Both the position numbers and the translations under genes were made by a program. A stretch of 64,000 nt of DNA, from positions 103,451,157 through 103,515,156 of the forward strand of contig NC_079492.1 of assembly GCF_020520425.1 (NCBI RefSeq). The letters are read 5' to 3'. The notes under the pieces were generated by a model. That model made no database searches and was not told where the DNA came from. It was given only the letters and a program-made list of their open reading frames with translations. This DNA comes from Spinacia oleracea. Taxonomy: Eukaryota; Streptophyta; Magnoliopsida; Caryophyllales; Amaranthaceae. How positions within the stretch are numbered: position 1 is the first letter of the stretch; each line of letters begins with the position of its first letter. Positions 10,101-21,979 of the stretch are shown in pieces.

Positions 10101-12880
10101 ACAATCATTGATGATCATATTTGGTCTCAAGTAATCATCAACATGATCTAACCTAGATCTTTATGATTTCTTGCCAAGTGGATTTTATACTTCTGAATCT
10201 TTGAACTAGCCAAACAGATTCAACTTATATCAAATTTGAGTAAATAAACCTATATTCACTCAAATCCATGTGAAATAATAAAGTCATAAAACCTTTCTTT
10301 AGCTTTGAACTCTATCATCTAGGCGTTCTAAAAATAGTTCATATTCTTTGTTACTTTCAACAAGTAAGACTAGCTTGTCTTAAGTTGATCTAGAAATCAA
10401 CCAACTTTCAAAAGTCCATTAAAATAGAGCTTGTGAATGTTAACTTGTTAACATGGTCTAAGCAACAATGCCAAAGATTAGTGGAACTCAAATCAAGGGT
10501 TTGATTTGAACCTAGTAAAGTTTTTATTGTTAAAGAGTTGTTTGTTTTAATCAAGCAAATTGACTCAACCCGTAAATGACCATTTCATTCAAATAAACAA
10601 ACAAACAAGAATTGTTTTTGTTCTTCTGAATGTGAGTCTTTCTGTGTTTGAAGCAGAAATTTAGGTATGTTGATTATGGAACAAAATAGCCATTTAGTTC
10701 CAGCCTTGAAAGGACTTAAAACAACCTAGATGACCCTACAGCTAATGTAGCATTGCCATGCTTCATTTCCCACTTGTAGGCCATTAGTGTAGCCTAGCTT
10801 CCATTATTTGAGTTATTACCGAAGTAAGAACCTCAAGCGGTATATGATACCAAGGAAGTTTGATTCCTAGGTCACTTCTCTTTAAACATAAACTTATAGG
10901 TAGAAACGGAATTGTAAATTCCTGTCATCTGTTCCTTTGTTTTCCTATTTCTTGTACCCTTTCTTATAGTCTTAAGAATTGAATTCTTTAGTGTTGACTT
11001 TTATACTTTGTTAGACATGTCCAATGTCACCAACAAGGTTCTTTACCATTTTAATTTATGTTGAATATTTTGTTTCAACTAGATGATCTTACTAGAAGCT
11101 TCTAAAGTTCTCTAAGCATCGATCTACTCGAATGTCTAGGGTCTAGACTCATTCGAGAATTAAATGGAAAAAATATTTTAGGTTGTTAACCATTGGTAAA
11201 GCTGAGCGTTTAAACTCAATGCTTTATGATCTCAAAACTACATCGTAATTTGAATTCACAAGCACCAATTGGTTTGCCATTCGATTTTGATATTCGAAAA
11301 CAACCATAAAAGTCGCTAAAAGAAACGTACATTTTAAATTGCTCATTTTCTCTCATTTCCGTGAATCGTTCTTGGATTCACTACCAATCGACGAAATTTA
11401 CTGTTACCTTTCTAAAAGGATTTACTGCAGTGCAAGATATTTAATTATAAACAATAATAAAACATACATTGAAGCATGCAAAGTCTAAACATTTATCATG
11501 AGTAATAACTTGAAAATTAAAGCAATCATGCAATTTCAACAAGTTATTACCATTTTATTCGAATTTATTGTTCCGGCATGTGTGAATAAAATGATTCCAA
11601 GATCCTAAAATCATTGAAGAATTAAGCACAGTTTGTCGACTTAATCCTAAAACATCTTAGGTAAGCAAAAGCCTTTTGCTAATAGTCTAGAAACTATTCT
11701 TGGTTGATAGGTACGTCTAAGAACTTATTAGGTAAACCTATCGATTTTGCCACGACATAAAAGGACTCCTTACTTATATCGTTGAGTTTCACCAAAACTA
11801 ACATGTACTCACAATTATTTGTGTACCTTGCCCCTTTAGGACCAATAAGTAACACCTCGCTGAGCGAAAACTATTACTAGATTGATGTAAAGGATATCCA
11901 AGCAAGTGTATATTTTGGCATGGCACCTTTTAACTCAATTTTTTAAGTTTGGAACTTAAGGCTCTTACTATGTTGGTTAGATTTTAAGTGAACTAAAATC
12001 CTTAATCATGCAACATAATCAAGCTTTGATCTCATGCATATTTAAGACATATTTAAAGCAATAAATAACTTAAAACATGCATAAGATAAATGTGATATAG
12101 TATGGCCCGACTTCATCTTGAAGTTTTAACTTCAAAGTCCGTCTTGAAAATCTCCGTGGGAGGCACCATTTTCTTCAAATAGGATAAGTTATAATTAAAA
12201 CTAATTACAACTATTTGATGGTACGCAGACCATATTTGAATTGAAAAACAACTTTGGTACTTTAGACCAATTACATTCAAATTAATGGTACGCAGACCAT
12301 ATTTTCTATCCTATTTGGGCCATACTAGTCACTTCATAACCTGCAAAACAGTACATATACAATATATACCATTCACCCATTCATTATCATGAATGGCCCA
12401 CATAGCTGGTTAGTAAAACACATTATGCATCACATAAACATTTGCAGCAATTAATCAAGGGCACCAATAATCTACAAATTATTCAGTCCTTATTAATTCT
12501 AATCAAGTTGTTTTAACCTTAAGGATTTGTAGACCTAATCAAGAGTATATGACTAAAAGGGCTCCCACTTAAACCAATAAATTCATATGCTTTACTAATT
12601 TTAAACATAAAAATGTATTTCTAGTCTAACCGGAAACATACAAATTTAATTAAAATTTAAAGCTCATATAAATTTATAATTGAATCCATAAATTTAATTT
12701 AATTTCAGTCGTATTTAAATTAATTCATGATTTTAATTTTAGTAAAATAATTAGAATAAATAAAATTTATTATAATTACAATATTCAAAATTAAAATCCA
12801 AGAAAATAATTTAAATTATTAATTTTAAAATTAATTAAAATTACGTAAACTAAAAATCTCAAATTAAAATTTCAAAACGA
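7181..12880 (-). other. Decayed or non-coding interior of inner element
   Basis: About 5.7 kb holds no frame longer than about 90 codons except the reverse-transcriptase scrap at 9036. Repeated ATTTGAC- and AAGTTC-type words suggest ordinary AT-rich decay. Around 12060-12350 the sequence matches, in reverse, the leader of the outer element (GTATGGCCC, CTGCGTACCAT). Confidence 0.6.
9036..9260 (-). pseudogene. Copia reverse-transcriptase fragment
   Basis: About 70 codons resemble the start of the Copia reverse transcriptase: PIGCKFVLRIK, then HKARLVAKGYKQIHGMD, aligned by eye with IPIGCKWVFKLK and FKARLVAKGFKQVHGID of the outer element. The YVDD catalytic segment, integrase and RNase H are absent nearby, so this is a relic and not a working enzyme. 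It supports Copia ancestry and minus orientation of the inner element. Confidence 0.8.
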
Positions 12881-12889
12881 TCTAATCGC

Positions 12890-13515
12890 AACGCAACAAC
12901 CCCACGCAACGCACGCCCATGGGCCACACGCACACAGCCATCGCTGGCCATGTGCGCGCAGCCCATGCGCTGCGTCGCATCGCTGCTGCTCCCCATCGCA
13001 AGGCATCAATCGAACACGCGAGCCAGTGCTCGCTGCGCGCGCCAGCGCTCGACGCAACAAGCATGCTGCCGCAGCCCATCGCTGGGCGCAGCGCTCGTCG
13101 CACGTCGCAACAAGCAAGCTGCTCGCCATCGCTGGGCGCAGCGCTCGTTGCACGTCGCAACAAGCACGCTGTACGCCATCGCTGGGCGCAGCGCACGTCG
13201 CAACAAGCACGCTGCACGCCATCGCTGGGCGCATCGCTCGTCGCACGCACACTAGCGCTCGCTGCGCGCGAGGCTCCACATGCTTGCGCGAGGCAGTGCG
13301 CGCTGTGGCGCAGCACGCTTGCTGCCCAGACGCGACTGCTCGCTCCTTGCTCTCGCCCTTGCCCATGCGCCCATTGCTCACAGCCCACGACACAAGGCAG
13401 GGCTGCTGCCTTGTGCTCGTGCACCATGCCCTTGCTCGCTGCATTCGTACCGCATGGGCGACGAGCTCCCTTGCTCGTCGTCGCATGCCCGCACTATACA
13501 ACACCTCTTAAGGGT
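12890..13515 (-). repeat. GC-rich leader block with about 50-bp tandem repeats
   Basis: A sharply bounded GC-rich island lies in AT-rich DNA. Between about 13075 and 13260 a unit of about 45-55 bp repeats roughly four times, each containing CATCGCTGGGCGCAGCGC and GTCGCAACAAGCA. Long frames are open on both strands in several registers, as expected of GC-rich repeats rather than genes. It sits between the primer-binding site and the expected gag start of the inner element. Confidence 0.75.
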
Positions 13516-13519
13516 AACA

Positions 13520-14280
13520 CGTAGCGTCCATTGCTTTGTGCGTGCAAGTTATATGAGCGAATCGCATAAAAAATTAAAAATTTATATTCAAAATTAATGA
13601 CAAATTAATAAATAATATTAATTTCATAATTTTAGGGCGAAAAATCGAAAATTTATTATTTAATTGATTTCCGATTAACATGGATTCAAGTCTAGGTCAT
13701 AAAAATTTAAAATTTAACATAAATTTACAATTTTTATGGTGGTTTTTAATCATAGGTATCTAATTAAATTATAACTAATTATGAAAATCAAATTAATTCT
13801 AAATTATTCCAATTTTCAACAAATTAATCATAATTACAAATTAGATTGCATAATTAACAAGGCTAGGCATTCAAACTTGTTAAACATATACAGTAGGTCA
13901 ATCAAAAATTCAAGATTTATCAACAAGAATCGCAAATATTTAATTTAACATCTTAAATTTACGAAATTTTGCATTCGAAAAACTAAAACCTCCGAAAAGT
14001 CATAGTTAGGCTTCGAATTTGAGAATTCTGCGTTCGGCCGAAAATTACTATTTTTGTCAAAATTTTAGAATGCCTTTTACATGCGGAATTGACACAAAAA
14101 TCACTCGATTTGGATGAGTAACGAAGAAACTGCCGAAAAACTGCGTACGTATAATTAAATAAACGCAATTTGCAATTAATTAACAATTACGAAAATTAAT
14201 CACCCCTTTTTAATTCTTGCAAATTTGTAATATTTAACCATGTTTATGCAATTTAGATTATGAAAATAATAAGAGGCTCG
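13520..14280 (-). other. AT-rich leader of inner element next to its primer-binding site
   Basis: No gene is visible. The segment ends at the primer-binding site TGGTATCA (minus strand, 14288-14281), one base from the LTR, the same spacing as in the outer element. Confidence 0.6.
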
Positions 14281-14289
14281 TGATACCAC

Positions 14290-15654
14290 TGTTAGGTTAT
14301 GATACATATGACAATTCATAAATCATGCGGAAAAACCATAAAGCCAGGAAAGCATATTATATTCACATAATCATTTAGCATAGAATTGATGCATACATGT
14401 TGTAGCGTGCCTTCCCTAGCTGCGCCCGAACCGAACAAGAACAAGTCTTTAGGACTCCAAATGTCGTCCCTCCGTAGATAGTCCACAGTACGTCCGGATC
14501 CGCCTCAAGTTAGACCAACTAGAATCGCCCTTAAGGTTACTAGGAATTTCGGCTAGTGTTTGCAAGTGTATGGTTAATTTTATTTCAAAAACTTACCCTT
14601 TGAATACTTCAATCGTCCCCATAAATTGTGACCCTAGGCACTTATTTATAGGAGTATGGAAAATGAATTGTAATCCTACTAGGATGTGGATTTGCTAATT
14701 AGAACTTTATTAGGACTCTAAATAACAAAGCATATCTAATAGGATTAGAATTTTAATCTTTGCACAAATTCTAATAGGATTAGGATTTCCCGCACACGCA
14801 TCGTACAAGCCGTGCACCCGCGCAGGCCTTGCGGCCCACGACAGACGCACAACCCATGTGCGGTGCTGCGCGCGCGCGCGCCCTTGGCTGGGCCTGGCCT
14901 TGCACTGGGCCTGGTCGAGGCGTGCGTTGCTGCGTGCGGCTCGTTGGGCGATGGCCTGGCTTCGTGCTGGGCCTTCGTCTAGCGGGCCTCGTCCGATGCT
15001 AATTCGTACGATACGCTTCCGATTAAATTCTGGATTCCGGAATTCATTTCCGATACGAACAATATTTAATATTTTCGATTCCGGAATTAATTTCCGTTTC
15101 GAACAAATATTTAATATTTCCGTTTTCGGAATTATTTTCCGATTCCGATAATATTTCCGATTCTGACAATATTTCCGTTTCCGGCAATATTTCCGATTCC
15201 GGCAATATTTCCATTTCCGATAATATTTTCTGATACGTACCATGTTTCCGTTTCCGGCAACATCTACGACTTGGATAATATAATTTTTAATTTCCGATAT
15301 GATCCATATTTCCGTTTCCGGCAATATCATCGTTTCCGGAGTATTCATTTCTTGCTTGTGACGATCTCAGCTCCCACTGAAACCAAGATCCGTCGATTCC
15401 GAATATCCATAGATAGAGTATTTAATGCCATTAAATACTTGATCCGTTTACGTACTATTTGTGTGACCCTACGGGTTCAGTCAAGAGTAAGCTGTGGATT
15501 AATATCATTAATTCCACTTGAACTGAAGCGGCCTCTAGCTAGGCATTCAACTCACTTGATCTCACTGAATTATTAACTTGTTAATTAATACTGAACCGCA
15601 TTTATTAGACTTAACATAGAATGCATACTTGGACCAAGGGCATTATTTCCTTCA
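14290..15654 (-). repeat. 5' LTR of inner element
   Basis: This 1365-bp copy of 5433-6793 ends at the target duplication GGAAA (15655-15659). Many of the differences between the two copies are C/T or G/A changes at CG dinucleotides. Confidence 0.93.
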
Positions 15655-15659
15655 GGAAA

Positions 15660-18600
15660 GACTTGGATTCCCATATGGTCAAGAGTTGGCCACTGACATC
15701 ATTCTGCACTCTTTACATGATGGCTTTTCTCAGTTTAGGCTAAACTTCAATATGAATGGAGATTCAAAAACTCTTGAAGAATTACATGGAATGCTTAAAA
15801 CTGCTGAGAAAAACATAATTGTTGAACCTAAGAAGGAAGTTCTCATGGTCAACAAGGGAAAAGGGTTCAAGAAAGGGGCCGCTGGAAAGAAGAAGAAGAA
15901 GCATGTTCAAGGGAAGGGCAAAGAAGTTGCTCATCCTAAGGGAAAAACTTCTGAAAAGGCTAGAGTAGCTGCTGACAGCGATTGTTTCTACTGCAATGCA
16001 AAAGGGCATTGGAAAAGGAACTGCCCAGAGTACCTGGAAGACAAGAAAAATGGAACTGTAGCTTCCACTTCAGGGATATATGTTATAGATATTCTTGCAG
16101 CAAATACTACTTCATGGGTATTTGATACCGGCTGTGGTTCTCACATTATTTCGAATGTGCAGGGACTAAGAAGAAGTAGGAGTTTGGCTAAGGGAGAGGT
16201 AGACCTACGCGTAGGCAATGGTGCAAAGGTTGTAGCTCTTGCAGTAGGAGATTATAGTCTATCTTTACCATCTGGTTTAGTGTTAGAATTAAATAATTGT
16301 TATTTTGTTCCTGCAATTACCAAAAACATCATTTCAGCTTCCGTTTTGGATTCTGAAGGTTTTACATTCGTTATAAAGAATAATTGTTGTTCTATTTATA
16401 AGGATGATATGATTTATGCCAATGCTAAATTGTTGAATGGGCTTTATATGCTAGATTTAAAAACCCATGTTTATAACATAAATACTAAAAAGAAAAAATC
16501 AAATGATTTGAACACCACTTACCTATGGCATTGTCGTTTAGGTCACATTAGCTTGCAACGCATCAAGAAACTCCAAAAGGATGGACTTCTAAAATCATTT
16601 GATTGTGAATCTTTTGATACATGCGAATCATGCCTAATGGGAAAAATGACAAGATCACCTTTTACTGGACAAGGTGAAAGAGCTAGTGATCTCTTGGGCC
16701 TCATCCATACAGATGTATGTGGACCAATGAGTTCAGAAGCTAGAAGTGGGTTTCGATACTTCATTACCTTTACGGATGATTTAAGTAGATATGGGTATAT
16801 TTACTTAATGAAACATAAATCTGAATCTTTTGAAAAGTTCAAAGAGTTTCAAAATGAAGTACAAAATCAGCTTGGCAAGAAAATCAAAGCATTACGATCT
16901 GATCGTGGTGGCGAATATTTGAGTCAAGAATTTGATAATCATCTAAAGAGATGTGGAATTGTTTCACAACTCACTCCACCAGGAACTCCACAATTGAATG
17001 GTGTTTCTGAAAGAAGGAATCGAACTCTACTTGATATGGTTCGATCGATGATGAGTTTTGCTGAACTTCCAATATCCTTCTGGGGACATGCTCTAACAAC
17101 TGCCGCATTTACACTAAACAGGACTCCGTCTAAGGCCGTTGAAAAGACTCCATACGAGTTATGGACCGGAAAAGTTCCAAAACTTTCTTTTCTAAAAATA
17201 TGGGGTTGTGAGGCTTATGTAAAACGTTTACTCTCAGACAAGCTCGCACCCAAATCAGATAAATGCTTTTTCGTAGGGTATCCTAAGGAAACAAAAGGAT
17301 ACTATTTCTACAATCCAAGTGAGCACAAAGTGTTTGTTGCTCGGGATAGTGTCTTTCTGGAAAAAGATTTTATTTCCAAAAAGACAAGTGGGAGAAATAT
17401 TCATCTCGAAGAAGTTCGAGAAGAGCAACAAATGGACATAGATCAACCTATGTTAGAGACGACGGCTTGGGGCGACACAACCCTTTATAGGGAAGCTACC
17501 CCTGCGCCGGAGGAAGAGACATTCAATGGTCCTCCTCCTAACGTCCCACTCGAATCTAATTCGCACGGAGTACCACAAACAGTTGTGGAAACTCCTCCTG
17601 TTGTTCAACCCACACGTAGATCTGAAAGGCCCAGAATCCCATCAAAGAAATATACTGATTTCATATTGACTGGAAATTTGGACATCTTGCTTCTAGAAAG
17701 CAAAGAGCCTATTACTTACAAGCAAGCTGTGACGAGTCCAGACTCCGAAAAATGGCATGAAGCCATGACATCTGAAATGGATTCCATGTCCGAAAATCAA
17801 GTATGGGACTTGATAGACTTGCCAGATGGGGTAATACCCATAGGGTGCAAGTGGGTTTTCAAATTGAAAAAGGACAAGGATGGAAACATAACAGTTTTCA
17901 AAGCTAGATTGGTTGCAAAAGGATTCAAACAAGTTCATGGTATTGACTATGACGAAACCTTTTCACCAGTGGCTATGCTTAAATCCATTCGGATAATCCT
18001 AGCGATTGTAGCTCATCATGACTATGAGATTTGGCAAATGGATGTCAAAACCGCCTTTCTTAATGGTTATTTGAAAGAGGATGTGTACATGACACAACCA
18101 GAAGGTTTTGAGGATCCAGAAAATCCTAGGAAAGTATGCAAGCTTAAGAAGTCCATTTATGGGCTAAAGCAACCATCAAGGAGTTGGAATCTTCGATTTG
18201 ATGAAGCTATCAAAAGGTTTGATTTCATCAGATGTCAAGAAGAGGCTTGTATGTACAAGAAGTTTAGTGGGAGTAAGGTAGTCTTCTTAGTCTTGTATGT
18301 GGATGACATACTACTCATAGGAAACGACATCCCTATGCTAGAGTCCGTCAAGGAATGGCTGGGGAAATGCTTTTCAATGAAAGACGTAGGAGAGGCAGAG
18401 TACATTTTGGGTATAAAGATCCATAGAGATAGATCTAAAAAGATTATTGGACTAAGTCAAGGAACTTATGTGGATAGGATTCTTGATAGGTTCAATATGA
18501 AGGAATCAAAGAAAGGATTCCTACCCATGCAACATGGCGTACATCTAAGCAAGACACAGTGTCCAGTTACACAAGTTGACCTAGATAAAATGAGTAGGAT

Positions 18601-19285
18601 TCCTTACGCATCTGCAATAGGATCCATCATGTATGCCATGATCTGTACTCGCCCAGATGTTGCTTATGCCTTGAGTATGTGCAGCAGATTCCAATCTAAT
18701 CCAGGAGAAGCACACTGGAATGCAGCTAAGAACATCTTAAAGTACTTGAGAAGGACAAAAGATGATTTCTTAGTGTATGGAGGAGATGATGAGTTGATTG
18801 TTGAAGGCTATACTGATGCGAGCTTCCAAACGGATAGAGATGACTTCCGATCCCAGTCGGGATATGTATTCATCCTAAATGGAGGAGCAGTGAGCTGGAA
18901 GAGTTCAAAGCAAAGCACGGTGGATGATTCTACAACAGAAGCTGAGTACATTGCCGCAGTAGAGGCTGCAAAGGAGGCAATTTGGATTAAGAAATTTGTT
19001 ACTGAACTTGGCGTTGTTCCTAATTGTGCTAAAGCAATTGACATCTATTGTGACAACAATGGTGCAATAGCTCAATCAAAGGAACCAAGTTCAAAACCTA
19101 GATCCAAACATGTACTTGGCAAATTCCATGTCATTCGAGATTATGTCGAAAGAGGAGATGTGAAGCTTTGCAAAGTTCATACGGATGACAACATAGCAGA
19201 TCCGTTGACTAAACCCTTCCCTAGGCCCAAGCATGATAGTCACACTAGGGCCAAGGGAATCAAACACATTGGAGAATGGCTTTAA
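15660..19285 (+). CDS. pol: Copia gag-pol, main part: zinc knuckle, protease, integrase, RT, RNase H
   Basis: This is the continuation of the gag frame begun at 4994, in the same register once the inner element and one GGAAA copy are discounted; it can also be read as an open frame from 15629. In order it shows a CCHC zinc knuckle (CFYCNAKGHWKRNC, near 15983), an aspartic protease motif FDTGCGSH (16121), a pre-integrase HCRLGH zinc motif, integrase with catalytic residues in HTDVCGP, TDDLSRY and ERRNRTL, reverse transcriptase with YVDDILL (18296), and RNase H with the TEAEY motif (18930). It ends at a TAA after GEWL. I see no frameshift or stop. The polyprotein would make and integrate the element's cDNA. 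It is unlikely to be expressed whole here because gag is interrupted upstream. Confidence 0.95.
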
Positions 19286-20094
19286 GATTGTTTTGTTTTA
19301 GATTATGAACATTGTTTTTATAAGTGTAAAACTCTTTGTCATGTTTTGTTGATTTGAAATGAAGTTTCATTATTATTTAATTGGTTTAGAATTAAATAAA
19401 ATGTCCAAATAATTTATAATTATCAAATAGGATCATCATAAGACTTTTGATGAATGAAACCCTATTAAGTGAATTGAGATTATAAATTATGAATCGTCCC
19501 TAGTCTAAGTCGTTAAATTGGACATAAACGACTAACTAAAAGACTGGTTTGTAAGTTGATTGATAACTCCCGGTTTCATGGGTTATAGGGACATAAGGAT
19601 GTCTAATCATTTACATAGATATATATTATGAATATATGTTGGACTGACCTACCTAAAAGTTCTTTAAACATGTTATAGAATTTTGTGGTTAAACTATTTT
19701 ACTGGGTTCCTCGGACATGAGTATGGTATTTTCACACTCAGTGATTAGTATGTCTTTGACATTGTCAAACGCCTTGCCGTAAAAGGAGGTTATAAAGGCA
19801 GTGCTCGGGATTGCTAAAAATTGAGTGGGAGTTATAGCTATACAAGAATGAAGAAGTCCTCCTATGACAATAGGAATGGTGTCTTAGGCCTCTTGAAGAG
19901 TAAGAACTGAAAATGCATGGCCGTGCTCAAATGGATTAAAGTTAATCATTTGTTTTGACAGTTCGAGCTCGAAGTTCAAGAAATAATTTGAATATTAATA
20001 TGGATTACATAAGATGTCTATCATATTATCAAATTGGACATTAAGTGACGGAGAAATTTAATATTGCACACTTGTTTAAAGACAAGTGGGAGAT
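19286..20094 (+). other. Outer Copia 3' untranslated region, conserved domain and polypurine tract
   Basis: The 0.8-kb non-coding tail contains AAAAGGAGG (19781-19789), a complementary TCCTCC (19857-19862), the near-palindrome GCATGGCCGTGC (19915-19926), a hairpin ACTTGT/ACAAGT (20070-20087) and the polypurine tract ending at 20094. The same features recur in three other elements here. Confidence 0.85.
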
Positions 20095-20758
20095 TGAAGG
20101 AATATGTCCTTTAATCAAGATGGCAATCACTAAATATAGATTAGGATTAATAATGGAGATTAATAATCCGGTTATTTAGGTGGTCATAATATTTTGCTAG
20201 AAACCAATTATGATCTGTGGGCTAATTATTATTGGGCTACTACTAATATAACCGGGTCCTATAAGGTCACACACAATAGAGTATTGGATATGATCAATAT
20301 GACCCAAGGCCCATGATGGTCTTTGGTGTTGGATAGGATTTTGGAGTAGTTAAGGTTTACTAGGATACTAGGTTCCCTAGTTCTAGTAGGATTGGTTATC
20401 AAGTTATTATATATAGACGTGATGACCATATGATTAAACACAAGTTGAATAAATCATTAACGTTATTAAATACTCCAAATCCGTCCCTTCCTTGTGAAAG
20501 TGAGAGAGAGATTTCCATCTTCTCCATCTGTTCTAGCAAACGACGCAAGGAGATCTTGATCTGTGCTCGTGTGGACTAAGTAGAGGAATCACGCTTGGGG
20601 TTCTGTCTCCTAATTGGTCCTTGTTCGTATACTCGGGAATCACGCATCAAAGGTATATTTAACTCCTATATTATGATTCATATTAATGTATGCTTGCGAT
20701 CCTGTTAGATGTGAGAAAAGTGTTTTCTGCAATTCCGCTATTAGCATCTAATCCTACA
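20095..20758 (+). repeat. 3' LTR of outer Copia element
   Basis: This 664-bp copy of 1826-2489 begins TGAAGGAATATGTCC, ends AATCCTACA and is followed by the target duplication GGTGG. Confidence 0.95.
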
Positions 20759-20964
20759 GGTGGTTGCTAAGCGATTCAAGTTCACTCTTTGTTGAGGAGA
20801 GATGTAGACCTTTCACTCGAATCACTCCATATGACGACTTATGACTTTATGAGGGATAAATGGGCTGGCCGGATGTATTTAGCCCAGGAATATTGTTGGG
20901 CCTTCTGAATGGCAACCTTTTCCAATAAACCAATTGCTCTAATAATTTAGCACATTTGTAATTA

Positions 20965-21224
20965 CTCTCTCCGTCCCGGAATACTCGCAACGTTTTTTAC
21001 TGGACACGATTGCCAATGCACAAATTTGACCACCAATATTTTTAACTACATATTATAAAAACTTATAAAATATTAATATTTTGAAAATATATATTAAGAT
21101 GAAGCCAACCATATATTATATACTAACAATTGTTTTCATATACTTGAAATAAAATAGGGTCAAAGTGAATTATGTGAATAGTGCAAAAAGTCAAACCGTT
21201 TCGAGTATTTCGGGACGGATGGAG
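20965..21224. mobile_element. Stowaway-like MITE
   Basis: It begins CTCTCTCCGTCCCGGAATAC and ends GTATTTCGGGACGGATGGAG, with TA on both sides. The length is 260 bp and there is no coding capacity. It is the same subfamily as 1027-1285. Confidence 0.8.
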
Positions 21225-21729
21225 TACCATAATCTACTAACCACTTATCCAAAAAATTACACTATGTACTTAAAACACAGATGATTTTACGATGGCCATA
21301 TTAATTTTGTAGCCATTATAATCTTTTAATCTTGACCATTTATATAGATATGTGAAATCTACACCATTCATTTTCTAATGACTTGACTTTTAATTAAAAT
21401 GATTTACTTTTCTTTATAAAAGAAATTTATTAATAAAAAATGGATTAAAATGAAAATAATTTATTTTCTTTTTCTCTCCTCTCTCCATCTACGAGATGAA
21501 TATTCATGGATGTCATTTTTTTTACAAGTATCAATTTGTGCATACGATAGTTGGTAAAATAATGAAAAAAAGAAACAAACGCACAGTGCATGACAAATGT
21601 AATTGACGAACAAATTTCAAGTGTGAACAACATAAAACTCCAAATCTGATACATTACCATTTATTACGCTTCCAGCATTCAATTCAATTCATTTCCTTAA
21701 ATCTCTACACTGTACTATCCCTAATCGTG
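21225..21729. other. Intergenic DNA upstream of the copper transporter
   Basis: AT-rich sequence with no gene or repeat that I recognise. Confidence 0.45.
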
Positions 21730-21916
21730 CAGTACACTCCAATTTCCATAAATAACCTAATTTATTATTTTTAACACCCACATATATCCAATAAAATTCC
21801 AAATATTATATATATATTTAATTATTTATATGTACTACCAACCAAAATCATCAATGAGTACGTACAAGTGTACAACAAAAACCTATCCCACTTAATTTAA
21901 ATCTAACTATAGTACT
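21730..21916 (+). promoter_or_regulatory. Cluster of GTAC cores upstream of COPT gene
   Basis: Six GTAC tetramers start at 21732, 21832, 21858, 21862, 21870 and 21912. GTAC is the core of the copper-response element bound by SPL7 in Arabidopsis and CRR1 in Chlamydomonas, and COPT genes are known targets of SPL7. About one such tetramer per 256 bp is expected by chance. A TATATATATTTA box lies near 21808. That this promoter is copper-responsive is inference. Confidence 0.5.
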
Positions 21917-21979
21917 ACTACTCCTCCTCCTACCCCTTTCCTAAACCACACATTAAAAACTCTTTCACTCCAGATACAT

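Larger units (their letters stand above)
5433..15654 (-). mobile_element. Nested Copia-like LTR element (inner), largely non-coding
   Basis: LTRs at 5433-6793 and 14290-15654 (1361 and 1365 bp) are flanked by GGAAA on both sides (5428-5432 and 15655-15659). The element lies in reverse: its primer-binding site (TGGTATCA on the minus strand) is at 14281-14288, next to the right-hand LTR, and its polypurine tract (ACAAGTGGGAGAC) is at 6794-6806. The 7.5-kb interior keeps only a short reverse-transcriptase remnant at 9036-9260. The leader and 3' domain resemble the outer element's, so the families are related. Mobilisation was probably in trans; this is inference. Confidence 0.95.
1826..20758 (+). 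mobile_element. Complete Ty1/Copia LTR retrotransposon (outer element)
   Basis: Two 664-bp LTRs (1826-2489 and 20095-20758), both TG...CA, are flanked by the same 5 bp, GGTGG (1821-1825 and 20759-20763). A primer-binding site starting TGGTATCAG follows the 5' LTR, and a polypurine tract ACAAGTGGGAGAT precedes the 3' LTR. The internal order protease, integrase, reverse transcriptase, RNase H defines Copia. A Mutator-like MITE sits in the leader, and a 10.2-kb second Copia-like element interrupts gag. Without that insertion the element would be about 8.7 kb with an open gag-pol frame. By hand count the LTRs differ at about 7 positions, so the insertion is recent. Confidence 0.97.

Noticed and set aside
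12872-13597. Frames of up to 210 codons in the GC-rich leader block, all registers
   Set aside because: Tandem repeats with simultaneous open frames on both strands; Ala/Arg/Cys-rich nonsense composition.
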